From Papaver somniferum (taxonomy: Eukaryota; Streptophyta; Magnoliopsida; Ranunculales; Papaveraceae): a DNA stretch of 64,000 nucleotides. Below, piece by piece: positions 22,099 through 31,944 of this stretch. The stretch covers positions 12,958,637 through 13,022,636 of the forward strand of contig NC_039358.1 in the NCBI RefSeq assembly GCF_003573695.1. Reading direction: 5' to 3'. The notes beneath the pieces were generated by a model. The model was not told the DNA's origin. It searched no databases and saw only the letters and a program-made list of their open reading frames with translations. The stretch's first letter is position 1. Each line of letters begins with the position of its first letter. The position numbers and the translations under genes were made by a program.

Positions 22099-23634
22099 TG
22101 ATAGACACATTTTTGTGTTTAATTTGATCTCAATACTATATATTGTTGGCACTCGAGTTTGTACTAATTTTGGTGTTTTATGTGTTTGCAGGCACCTTTG
22201 GAAAATAAACATTTTTTGGAAAATTCGGCTCGAAAAGTTGGCAAAAGCCCCGGAGGACACGTGTTTATTCGGACTCTCACCGTTGGATAAGGGGCACCTC
22301 AATTACTAAGGGGCAACCCAGGTCACCCCAAAAGGCATCTGCTATTCGCACCCCCAGTACAGGATTAGGGGGAGGTCATCTTCTCCATTTGAATTTTGTT
22401 TTTGGCGGGAAAATGGAGAACACTTCTGCAGATTTTTGATCGAATTGTTGAACGTGTTCTAGGGAGATTCAATGGCTGATTTTTGGTAGATAGTTGTGAT
22501 ATGGCCTATTAAACACACTGTGGGCGTTTGGTTCGACCAGAATTGGCTAGAATCAGCTAAACAATTCACGGGTTCAAAACAGGGCAGTTCGTGTATATCA
22601 CGGGTTTCACGTGATTTGGAGAAGATTCAACGTGTTTTGTGCGTGCATGGAAGACCCTCACAGCCTGTTGGAGCGTGAAGGAGTTAAATATGGTAATTTG
22701 TAGGCTTGAAAACGCGTGAGAAGATGAAACAGGAAAGAAAATATTCCCAGAAATATTTTCTTTACTGCCGAGTTAAAGAGAATTATATGGAGTGAATGAG
22801 CGAGATTCGATGGGTCTGTTGGCTATAAATAGGTTGTTGGGGTTGATTAGAAAGGGTGTCGAGAGTTTGGGGTCGATAGGAGAGCTCAGGAGAGAGAAAT
22901 CAAGAGTTGATGAAACTCTGTTTCTGCTGCTGATGATGATGAAGAACACCAAGAACACGAAGAACAGACTCGCAGGGACAGTCGTTTATCAACAGTGAAA
23001 CAGACTCACAGGCGTGGGTCGTAGGTGTGGGTCTTAGAGCTACAGTAACAATAGCACTTCTTCTGTGTCGTTTATTTTGGACGCTTTCTGTGGGTCGCAC
23101 ATTCACTGTTTTATTATTTCATCTTCATTCTCATCCTTGTAAACACCCTTTGAGCAATAAAAATGAATTTTGAGCGTGTTTTCAATATGCGGAGCTAGAA
23201 CCCATCACTTGGACGACGAAGGAAGCTGTTTTTCACCCATGTTGTGATTCTATTTAATTTCTTTACGACTATTTGCACTATTATAATTGATTTATTATTT
23301 TTCTTGATTATTTGTGATTTCGTTTGATGTCGCATGGTTAGTCTTAGGTACTTTTGATGCGTCATGCTTGTGATTTACATATAATTCTTTATAAAATCTA
23401 CCTTGACAAAGATTTAGAGTCGATGTTTGTTATTTTATGAGCTTTAATTGTTCGGAATTAAATATTGAACTGCATGAATGTGAGAGTTGGTGGAATCCCG
23501 AGTGCCAGTAACTCTCTTCATCTTATTAATATTTTGTATATATAATTTTATTAAATCTAAAATTCCATTTCCTTCACAAGTCTGAAACGAATCTTTTTAC
23601 CACTATCACTACAACAACTTTTGGAAAGCCATCA
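22099..23634 (+). mobile_element. Non-autonomous element 5' LTR
   Basis: It starts TGATAGACACATTTTTGTG and ends GAAAGCCATCA. It has a TATA box at 22823 and AATAAA at about 23156. Short ORFs inside, such as those around 22792-23106, repeat in the other LTR but show no protein-like conservation. Confidence 0.93.
22823..22833 (+). promoter_or_regulatory. TATA box of the non-autonomous element
   Basis: CTATAAATAGG is preserved in the 3' LTR at 29951-29961. It lies in the middle of the LTR, leaving about 725 bases of U3 upstream. Confidence 0.65.
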
Positions 23635-23639
23635 AATTT

Positions 23640-23658
23640 TGGCGGCGCCGACGCGGAT
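23640..23658 (+). other. Primer binding site, diverged tRNA-Asp type
   Basis: TGGCGGCGCCGACGCGGAT begins five bases after the LTR. It keeps 14 of 19 positions of the tRNA-Asp site used by Athila elements; the assignment rests on this and on the other shared features. Confidence 0.55.
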
Positions 23659-24714
23659 TTGTGCTTAGGTAGAATTTTTTGGTTTTTATTATTTTTTATG
23701 ATTCCATTTGTTCTTTTTACGTCTCTTTGGTTGTGTCTTTTTATTACAGGTTTGAAGTAGGATACTAAAGACCTTGGAATCAAAGCTTAAAGCTAAAAGA
23801 GAAGGAAAAAAGACAAAGCAAAAAAATAAAGAAAAAAAAAGAGAGAGAGAATTATTTAGTTTTATTTTTTTAAGAGACTTTCCAAAAAAAAATTTGTAAT
23901 TATTATTATTATTTTTTGTATTTCTTTTCATTGGACTGGACTTTGGACAATTTATTTTAATTTTAAACCCTACGGAAGGGTTATATAAAAAAAAAACTAA
24001 ATATAAACTGTTTGCAGGGAAGGACGACGATTACAATATCGTCTCGGCCCCTCGGGTTCGCACACTGACACCGGAGTCAGTGGCCCGAGTCGACTACAGC
24101 GGTTCTTCGCCCGTCTGGTACGGGAGGTAAACTTCTAAACACCCGCGAATCTCCTGTCAGCGGGTTTACTGTCTGCCTTAAGGTGATTATATGTTGAGGA
24201 CTGAACCGGCTGCTTTAATTTCCTAGTAAAGGGCAAGAACTGGCCATATAAGATAAGGGTTCGGATTTCATCACCGTTCCCTTCTTGCCCGCCTTAGGTA
24301 AACGAAACCTAACGCAAACCCAAGCTTAAAATTTGATTAGAACGAGACCGATAGGGTAACGAGCTTGGTAGGAAAATATTTCGAAAAATATTGGTTACTC
24401 TTTTAAGCATACTTCAAAGTTCTTGATGGTTTTTGTAAGTTGAATGCGTGACTGCGCCGCCTTGTAATACCGTTGAGGCTTTGGGTATCAAAGCTCCACT
24501 GAGCTTCCCTCGCCTCGATTCAACTTACATTAGCTCGGATTGATTCCAGAGGGGTGTGCTCAAATTGTAACGAATTCCTTTTCGAAGGAATAGAAGCTGG
24601 TCTAGAAAACAATCTAAGTGGAGCCATCATGCTTTTTGTTTGCTAGATTCTATAGGTTTGATTTGGTCGAGTCAGCCTTGTTTGTGATTTTGTAGAATTC
24701 CCTTGCAATTAAGA
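23659..24714 (+). other. Leader of the non-autonomous element
   Basis: Untranslated leader of about 1.05 kb. 23690-23995 is a low-complexity A/T tract with a homopurine run (about 23797-23850). A GC-richer part follows from 24017. Near the end, 24574-24591 forms a perfect 7-bp stem (ATTCCTT/AAGGAAT) with a TTCG loop. No credible coding; a Lys/Asn-rich - strand ORF at 23689-23931 is composition only. Confidence 0.6.
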
Positions 24715-26418
24715 ATGTCAAACTGGTATGATATAAGCCAATACAATGAGTATCGACCTGAATTTGAATATGGACATCATCCTTTTTATGACCATGTTGG
24801 GAATAGTGGTTGGGAACGCCATCCTTTGGAAGGATATGGGTCATACCCTGGTGAGCCCAATTACTATCCACACATGCATCAGTCTTACGAGCAAGAAGAT
24901 TATAGTACTAGTTCTTCGACTCTAGAGGATACAATCAAACTATTGAAAAGTAGTCCTTTTTATGATCCCTCTGTTCTTATTCCTCCTTTAGAAGAGTCCC
25001 TCAGGGAGTTAGCTGAGTCGACGTGTAAGTTAGCTGAGATGAATAGTGTAATTATAGACGAAAGAACTACAATAATGAGTGAACTTTCTATAGAGGAATC
25101 CCTCGAGCGGATAGCTGAGACGAACGAAAGAATTGCTCGAAATTACTTGAATTGCCAATATAGTGTATCCAATAATACCCTTGAGAATGAAGATAGTTAT
25201 TTACATAATCAAGATAACAAGGTTAGAATTGGTAGCACTACTTGTTTTGATAAGGTTCAATCATCTTCGTACTATTATGATGAGGATAGTAGTAATGAAG
25301 AATCTGAAATGTGTAGGCATAGTGATCAGGAATCTATTAATCCAATTGAGCTTTATAATGATTCTATTATTTCTAGTTCAAATCCAAATAATTTTTATGA
25401 TTATTCACCTATTCAAAAGGACGAGGATTTGATTAGGGATACCACTGTTTTAGACGATGTAGTTTTTTCTTTTGATTACGAAGCCGATAATGCTTTAGAG
25501 GAACGGGTTTATTCCGAAAATGCTGTTTTAGAGTCTAGCGACTTAGAAACAATAGTCTTAGACGAAGAAAATGAACTCGTAGAGCTATTAAATATGAGTG
25601 AGGATGCGTCACTTGAGTATAACCTCGAAGAAGCAATTGACTATTTTCAGGATTCCAATGATCTAGAAATTAAGGAAATTGTAGATAGTCTATCTAGAGA
25701 TACCCAAAAATCTAAGTTTGGGGGTGATTATCATTCTCCTTGTGTCATACCTTTATCTCTTACAGAGATCCCTCATTTTGGACTTGATATCTCTGCCTCG
25801 ACCATTTTACAATATTACCTTCATACTCGTTTTCCCGAACCTAATGATGTCCAGGAAGAAGTTCACTCGTTAGAAACCCATCCTCTAGTTGATGTGGTTT
25901 GCCTAGGCTATGATACCCAGATTGACTTTGTTTTCCCACCAAATAGTTTTCTTCCAAATGTGGAAACGTTTATATTTCAAATGTGTCGAATATTAAGTTG
26001 TGAGACTAAACCTAAATGCTTTAGGAAATTAGAATCGACACATTTTCTTAAGAGTGACCACTACTCTCATTGTGGTCAATTTTGTAAGTCAAATCTTATT
26101 GACTTAGAGGATCCTCAGTTATTTAGGTTATTATTGTGCGCTTCTAAGATCATATATGAGTTTTTCCAGACTCTAGGACCTAATGATTCGGATCCCACCT
26201 ATGAAGAAACGCAACCAATGAAAATATTTTATTTAGACCCTTTCTTAGATACTGAACATGAACCACAATTAGATATAAATATCTTAATCAGGAAACTAGA
26301 TAAGGGCATGCTATCCTTGTTCACTTTCTTGGGTTATTGTAGTTTCCTTTGGTCAGCTCTTTTTGGTTTTGAAGACCCACAGTTATTTCGGCTGTTACTT
26401 TTTGATTCTATGAGGTGA
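24715..26418 (+). CDS. 567-residue acidic protein of unknown function in the non-autonomous element
   Basis: The ATG at 24715 (AAGAATGTC) opens a frame of 567 codons without interruption. The first ~80 residues are rich in Tyr, His, Gly and Pro (SNWYDISQYNEYRPEFEYGH at the start). Two related helical segments follow, LEESLRELAESTCKLAE near residue 92 and IEESLERIAETNERIA near residue 127, 35 apart. The middle (about 150-330) is very acidic and Ser/Asn-rich, probably disordered. The C-terminal ~130 residues are more hydrophobic, with a Cys/His cluster (HYSHCGQFCK), the phrase EDPQLFRLLL twice about 80 residues apart and a hydrophobic segment LFTFLGYCSFLW. No Gag, protease or pol motif is present. 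I do not recognise a family. An open frame this long in a region full of broken genes suggests recent function. Confidence 0.8.
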   Translation: MSNWYDISQYNEYRPEFEYGHHPFYDHVGNSGWERHPLEGYGSYPGEPNYYPHMHQSYEQEDYSTSSSTLEDTIKLLKSSPFYDPSVLIPPLEESLRELAESTCKLAEMNSVIIDERTTIMSELSIEESLERIAETNERIARNYLNCQYSVSNNTLENEDSYLHNQDNKVRIGSTTCFDKVQSSSYYYDEDSSNEESEMCRHSDQESINPIELYNDSIISSSNPNNFYDYSPIQKDEDLIRDTTVLDDVVFSFDYEADNALEERVYSENAVLESSDLETIVLDEENELVELLNMSEDASLEYNLEEAIDYFQDSNDLEIKEIVDSLSRDTQKSKFGGDYHSPCVIPLSLTEIPHFGLDISASTILQYYLHTRFPEPNDVQEEVHSLETHPLVDVVCLGYDTQIDFVFPPNSFLPNVETFIFQMCRILSCETKPKCFRKLESTHFLKSDHYSHCGQFCKSNLIDLEDPQLFRLLLCASKIIYEFFQTLGPNDSDPTYEETQPMKIFYLDPFLDTEHEPQLDINILIRKLDKGMLSLFTFLGYCSFLWSALFGFEDPQLFRLLLFDSMR

Positions 26419-27363
26419 CTAATTCCTTCCGATGTCTGGCTGAAGACTTTAAACTTAGCACTTCTTGGGAGGTAACCCAATCTCATGCGACACGGTAATA
26501 TCTTTCCTTAACTCTTTTGCTTCAAATGGTAACAGTTTCTCCTTGTTCATATGCTTTTAATTTTATCTTTAGAACATTGAGGACAATGTTAGATTTAAGT
26601 TTGGGGGTATGGGAGAAACTTTTTAGTTGCACTTTTGAAACTTCTAGCGTCACATGGTATCCGGTTAGCTAAGTTTACATACTGTTTCTCACCGAAAAGA
26701 TAGAAATTGGAATGCTAGAGATAACAACTTATTGAGACATTAGAGAAAAAGACATTGAGATCCTTGAAATTCAAGAGAGAACTTGTTCCTTTTAGAGGGT
26801 AACCGTGATGGACCTAACCATACATGATGGAAAGGCAAGTAGGTCAGGGAAATGCCAGAAAGACAAAGCAACCTCACAATGTAGTCTTAGTTACTGGATT
26901 GCGACTCTCTCTCAGTAGAAACTTATCATCATCAACAAGCGGAGCGACATCAAAATCTATGAAGAAAGTGAAGACGTTTTAGGTATAGAAGCAACAATAG
27001 AAGAGAATAATTCAAAAATCAAAGTTGAAGTTATAAGAGCAAATGATATAAGTTGTTAAAATCCATGATACCAAGACATCACAAATTGCGAAGATCCAAG
27101 TTTTGAAAGTCCTTCTCTCATGGCCATGTAAATTTTTGTCTTGTAATTTTTTGTTCATAAAAAATAAATAAAAATAAATGAAACATCATTATGTTCTTTT
27201 TGTTCAATAAGGCCATAGGGAAGAAGAAATTTATAAGTCAAGCAAGAAATCGAAGAGAAGAGTTAATTGTCAAGGTTCTATGAGGTTCGAGAGTTTATCA
27301 TCAACAGTTGAAGACCGAAGAAGGCGTTGTTTCTACTGAGCACTGTGAGAGAGTCGAAGAAAG
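26419..27363 (+). other. First copy of the 3' untranslated region
   Basis: This follows the ORF stop. It starts with a CTGAAGACTTTAAACTTAGC block also seen after the Athila integrase (39126 on), then the internal hairpin and purine tract at 26574-26611. No other gene. Confidence 0.6.
26574..26611 (+). promoter_or_regulatory. Internal hairpin plus polypurine module (non-autonomous element, copy 1)
   Basis: ACATTG-AGGA-CAATGT is a perfect 6-bp stem with a 4-base loop; 13 bases later comes GGGGG in AAGTTTGGGGGTATGGG. The module recurs at 27900, and in the Athila element at 39263. Role unknown; an internal plus-strand primer is a possibility. Confidence 0.65.
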
Positions 27364-27744
27364 ATGCATTTTCTTAAGAATGACCACTGCTCTCATTGTG
27401 GTCAGTTATGTAAGTCAAACCTGATTGACTTAGAGGATCCTCAATTATTTAGGTTATTGTTTTGTGCTTCTAAGTTCTTATTTGAGTTTTTCCAGACTCT
27501 AGGACCTAATGATTCGGATCCCACCTATGAAGAAACGCAACCAATGAAAATATTTTATTTAGACCCTTTCTTAGAACCTGAACCTGAACCACAATTAGAT
27601 ATAAATATCTTAATCAGGAAACTAGATAAGGGCATGCTATCCTTGTTCACTTTCTTGGGTTATTGTAGTTTCCTTTGGTCAACTCTTTTTGGTTTTGAAG
27701 ACCCACAGTTATTTCGGCTGTTACTTTTTGATTCTATGAGGTGA
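27364..27744 (+). pseudogene. Duplicated C-terminal part of the unknown ORF
   Basis: A 127-codon open frame created by the tandem duplication. It repeats the last ~125 residues of the 567-residue protein, including HCGQLCK and both EDPQLFRLLL phrases, with a few changes (for example an EPEPEPQ run). It starts at an ATG formed at the duplication joint and is probably not a separate gene. Confidence 0.75.
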
Positions 27745-27899
27745 CTAATTCCTTCCGATGTCTGGCTGAAGACTTTAAACTTAGCACTTCTTGGGAGGTA
27801 ACCCAATCTCATGCGACACGGTAATATCTTTCCTTAACTCTTTTGCTTCAAATGGTAACAGTTTCTCCTTGTTCATATGCTTTTAATTTTATCTTTAGA

Positions 27900-27938
27900 A
27901 CATCGAGGACAATGTTAGATTTAAGTTTGGGGGTATGG
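27900..27938 (+). promoter_or_regulatory. Internal hairpin plus polypurine module (copy 2)
   Basis: Second copy of the 26574 module through the tandem duplication: ACATCG-AGGA-CAATGT (one stem position now a G-T pair) followed by AAGTTTGGGGGTATGGG. Confidence 0.65.
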
Positions 27939-28718
27939 GAGAAACTTTTTAGTTGCACTTTTGAAACTTCTAGCGTCACATGGTATCCGGTTAGCTAAGT
28001 TTACATACTGTTTCTCACCGAAAAGATAGAAATTGGAATGCTAGAGATAACAACTTATTGAGACATTAGAGAAAAATACATTGAGATCCTTGAAATTCAG
28101 GAGAGAACTTGTTCCTTTTAGAGGGTAACCGTGATGGACCTAACCATACATGATGGAAAGGCAAGTAGGTCAGGGAAATGCCAGAAAGACAAAGCAACCT
28201 CACAATGTAGTCTTAGTTACTGGATTGCGACTCTCTCTCAGTAGAAACTTATCATCATCAACAAGAGGAGCGACATCAAAATCTATGAAGAAAGTTGAAG
28301 ACGTTTTAGGTTTAGAAGCAACAATAGAAGAGAATAATTCAAAAATCAAAGTTGAAGTTATAAGAGCAAATGATATAAGTTGTTAGAATCCATGATACCA
28401 AGACATCACAAGTTGCGAAGATCCAAGTTTTGAAAGTCCTTCTCTCATGCCCATGTAAATTTTTGTCTTGTAATTTTTTGTTTTCAAAAAAAAAATTAAA
28501 AAAAAAAAAAAATGAAAAATGAAAAAAAAATGAAACATCATTACGTTCTTTTTGTTCAATAAGGCCATAGGGAAGAAGAAATTTATAATTCAAGCAAGAA
28601 ATCGAAGAGAAGAGTTAATTGTCAAGGTTCTATGAGGTTCGAGAGTTTATCATCAACAGTTGAAGACCGAAGAAGGCGTTGTTTCTACTGAGCACTGTGA
28701 GAGAGTCGAAGAAAGATG

Positions 28719-29189
28719 CATTTTGGTTGCTTTGTTAGTCTGCTTTCAATCTGGCACAAAATATTTCTAGCACTGGTTTAACTCACACACGTAATTAGTC
28801 CAGCTGTGTAGCAGATGTCCCTCTCATTTTTATCTCTCTCCTAATCTTGTCCAGCTGTAAAGCAGTGGACGCATCTTACAATGTTTATCTAGCTGTGTAG
28901 CGGATATCTCTTTATCTAGCAGTGGTGTGGATGTGTCTCCCCTTTTCTTCAGTCAGCTTTAGAGCTGACACCTTTAGTTTCTCTGGCATTCTACTTACTT
29001 GGAGATAGGTTGAGAATATGTATGTCCTCATAGCTCTTTGGATACTTGTGACCAATTAGGAGTAAAGGTTTTGTGGGTACACCTCTGGTAAACCCTCCGG
29101 AGACAACACTCCTCCGCTAGGGCCACCTAGCGGTTTAACGGCCTGCTGCACGTGCTAAGTGTAGTCTTTTTATCTTTTCAAAAATAAAT
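28719..29189 (+). other. 3' untranslated region with AGCTGTGTAGC repeats and a block shared with Athila
   Basis: 28795-28970 has four or five degenerate repeats of AGCTGTGTAGCRGAT, spaced about 55-60 bases. 29070-29165 has a block that aligns with 40310-40400 of the Athila element: GTAAACC...GAGAC...CTAGGG...CCTAG...ACGTGCTAAGTGT. Confidence 0.65.
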
Positions 29190-29228
29190 TTTGCTCGAGG
29201 ACTAGCAAATAATAAGTTTGGGGGTATT
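29190..29228 (+). other. Terminal hairpin plus polypurine tract (non-autonomous element)
   Basis: TTTGCT (29190-29195) pairs with AGCAAA (29204-29209) across a CGAGGACT loop; then AAGTTTGGGGGTATT abuts the 3' LTR at 29229. The same design ends the Athila element at 40457-40495. Confidence 0.8.
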
Positions 29229-30762
29229 TGATAGACACATTTTTGTGTTTAATTTGATCTCAATACTATATATTGTTGGCACTCGAGTTTGTACTAATTT
29301 TGGTGTTTTATGTTTTTGTAGGCACCTTTGGAAAATAAACATTTTTTGGAAAATTCGGCTCGAAAAGTTGGCAAAAGCCCCGGAGGACACGTGTTATTCG
29401 GACTCTCACCGTTGGATAAGGGGCACCTCAATTACTAAGGGGCAACCCAGGTCACCCCAAAAGGCATCTGCTATTCGCACCCCAGTACAGGATTAGGGGG
29501 AGGTCATCTTCTCCATTTGAATTTTGTTTTTGGCGGGAAAATGGAGAACACTTCTGCAGATTTTTGATCGAATTGTTGAACGTGTTCTAGGGAGATTCAA
29601 TGGCTGATTTTTGGTAGATAGTTGTGATATGGTCTATTAAACACACTGTGGGCGTTTGGTTCGACCAGAATTGGCTAGAATCAGCTAAACAATTCACGGG
29701 TTGAAAACAGGACGGTTCGTGTATATCACGGGTTTCACGTGATTTGGAGAAGATTCAACGTATTTTGTGCGTGCATGGAAGACCCTCACAGCCTGTTGGA
29801 GCGTGAAGGAGTTAAATATGGTAATTTGGAGGCTTGAAAACGCGTGAGAAGATGAAACAGGAAAGAAAATATTCTCAGAAATATTTTCTTTACTGCCGAG
29901 TTAAAGAGAATTATATGGAGTGAATAAGCGAGATTCGATGGGTCTGTTTGCTATAAATAGGTTGCTGGGGTTGATTAGAAAGGGTGTCGAGAGTTTGGGG
30001 TCGATATGAGAGCTCAGGAGCAAGAAATCAAGAGTTGATGAAACTCTGTTTCTGCTGCTGCTGATGATGAAGAACACCAAGAACACGAAGAACAGACTCG
30101 CAGGGACAGTCGTTTATCAACAGTGAAACAGACTCACAGGCGTGGGTCGTAGGTGTGGGTCTTAGAGCTACAGTAACAATAGCACTTCTTCTGTGTCGTT
30201 TATTTTGGACGCTTTCTGTGGGTCGCACATTCACTGTTTTATTATTTCATCTCCATTCTCATCCTTGTAAACACCCTTTGAGCAATAAAAATGAATTTTG
30301 AGCGTGTTTTCAATATGCGGAGCTAGAACCCATCACTGGGACGACGGAGGAAGCTGTTTTTCACCATGTGGTAATTCTATTTAATTTTTTTATGACTATT
30401 TGCACTATTATAATTGAATTATGATTTTTCTTGATTATTTGTGATTTCGTTTGATGTCGCATGCTTAGTCTTAGGTACTTTTGATGCGTCATGCTTGTGA
30501 TTTACATATAATTCTTTATAAAATCTACCTTTGCAAAGATTTAGAGTCGATGTTTGTTATTTTATGAGCTTTAATTGTCCGGAATTAAATATTGAACTGC
30601 ATGAATGTGAGAATTGGTGGAATCCCGAGTGCCAGTAACTCTCTTCATCTTGTTAATATTTTTGTATATATAATTTTATTAAATCTAAAATTACATTTCC
30701 TTCACAAGTCTGAATCGAATCTTTTTACCACTATCACTACAACAACTTTTGGAAAACCATCA
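29229..30762 (+). mobile_element. Non-autonomous element 3' LTR
   Basis: Nearly identical to 22099-23634, with scattered substitutions and small indels, indicating a younger insertion than the surrounding Tat element. It ends AAAACCATCA, followed by the target duplication GTCGC. Confidence 0.93.
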
Positions 30763-30767
30763 GTCGC

Positions 30768-31868
30768 GGCTTTACTTGATAAAGAAGAATTGAGACGCAA
30801 AGATGCATCATGGGGCTTAAACTTCGATGATGCAAGTTGGTCCTTCTCCTGGATTGACGCCCACGTGGGGAGTGGGATGCAATGAACTTTGTCTGATTCT
30901 TCGCCCGGAGCCTCTCTTGGTTCAAACAATTCCACTCCACATATTGGTACGTAAAGAGACAACGATAACGATGTAGGAATACGAACGACTTCTTCATTCA
31001 GCATAGTCTTCAGGCATTAGTGATACGTCGAGGGGATGATCATATTGTCATGAAGCCATGGTCTCCCCAGTATCATATGGTAGTCTGACTCCTTTTCTAT
31101 GACTTTGAATTTCACCTTTGATTGGACGGGGCCTACAGATAAATTCAGATTGACATACCCGTACGTGTTGGTTTGGTTTCCTTCAAAGTATGTCATCGTG
31201 GTAGGATGTCGCACGATCTTGCTTGGGCGGACCTTGGCCGTCCTGAGTGTCTTGAGAATAATCACATCCGAAGACGCTCCTGTGTCGATGAGGGCCCCCT
31301 TGAACTCTGAATCCTTGATGCGTGCAGTAACGTGTAAGGCCCGGTTGTGACCCTCCTCTGCCATCATGTCGTCTTCGGTGAACGTGACATTTTTTATGGA
31401 CACCTCCGATGTTTCCAAGGCTTGATTACGCGAAGGGGCCAAACGTGCGTCCAGAGCTATTTGATTGATTGCAGCAAATGTTTCCACTCGTTGGTCCTTT
31501 GAGAGGTGAAGGAGTTCACACAAAATTTCTACTAAATAAGCCACCTCCTGGTCCACCGGACGTTGGTTGGTGGTGAAGTTATTGATTTGAGGACAGTCAT
31601 TTGTCGAAGAGTTAGTCCTCATTGTTGGAATCTCTAGAGCGGGGAAGCCACTTAAATCCGATGTGAGCTTGACGAGGTAGTTGAGTATGTTCTCTATCGT
31701 CTCTTTCATCAAGTCCATGTTCCTCGCGTGGATTTCCTGTACTCGATCCAATTCTATTAGGGTCGGAATTTCCCCATTGGTTGTGCGATCAGTACTGGAA
31801 GGATGAACATGACCATTTGAAGCGTCCCGCTTGGAGTTTGAAGTTGAATTGATCCTAAGACCAACCAT
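30768..31868 (-). pseudogene. pro: Tat gag-protease, apparently without a capsid domain
   Basis: A - strand ORF of 283 codons (31868-31017) begins soon after the primer site. The first ~150 residues show a short helical segment (VQEIHARNMDLMKETIENI) but no retrotrans_gag capsid block and no CCHC knuckle. The protease follows: ALIDTGASSDVI is the active site and YHMILGRPWLHD the conserved end. A TAA at 31017-31019 breaks the frame; coding continues in phase to 30768, where the nested element starts. For Tat elements the Gag portion is unusually short, suggesting an internal deletion. Confidence 0.85.
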
Positions 31869-31928
31869 TCTGAATTTTGAGAAAATTGAAATGAAATTGA
31901 AATTTGATCTTGCAACCGAGAGATTAAT

Positions 31929-31942
31929 CTCCCGGTGCGCCA
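31929..31942 (-). other. Primer binding site of the Tat element
   Basis: On the - strand it reads TGGCGCACCGGGAG, two bases after the 5' LTR end (ACCCATAAACA). The 5'-TGG start is as expected for pairing with a CCA tail. I could not assign the tRNA from memory. Confidence 0.7.
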
Positions 31943-31944
31943 GT

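Larger units (their letters stand above)
26041..28718 (+). repeat. Tandem duplication of ~1.33 kb (ORF 3' end and untranslated region)
   Basis: Unit 1 is 26041-27366 and unit 2 27367-28718 (1326 and 1352 bp). Both begin CATTTTCTTAAGA and are followed by GATGCATTTT at the joint and at the end, so the event used a CATTTT-type microhomology. The size difference is mainly an expanded A-rich run in unit 2 near 28490-28530. The copies differ at scattered positions. Confidence 0.93.
22099..30762 (+). mobile_element. Non-autonomous Athila-like LTR element with one unknown ORF
   Basis: LTRs of 1536 and 1534 bp (22099-23634, 29229-30762), nearly identical, with a perfect target duplication GTCGC (22094-22098, 30763-30767). 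The interior has no gag capsid, protease, RT, RNase H or integrase. It has a 1.1-kb leader, one 567-codon ORF (24715-26418), a 1.33-kb tandem duplication of the 3' part and a 3' region that resembles that of the Athila element at 39100-40495, including paired hairpin and purine-tract modules. This suggests it is mobilised by Athila enzymes (inference). It interrupts the Tat protease-RT junction. Confidence 0.93.

Noticed and set aside
23689..23931. 80-codon Lys/Asn-rich - strand frame
   Set aside because: Low-complexity A/T tract in a leader region.
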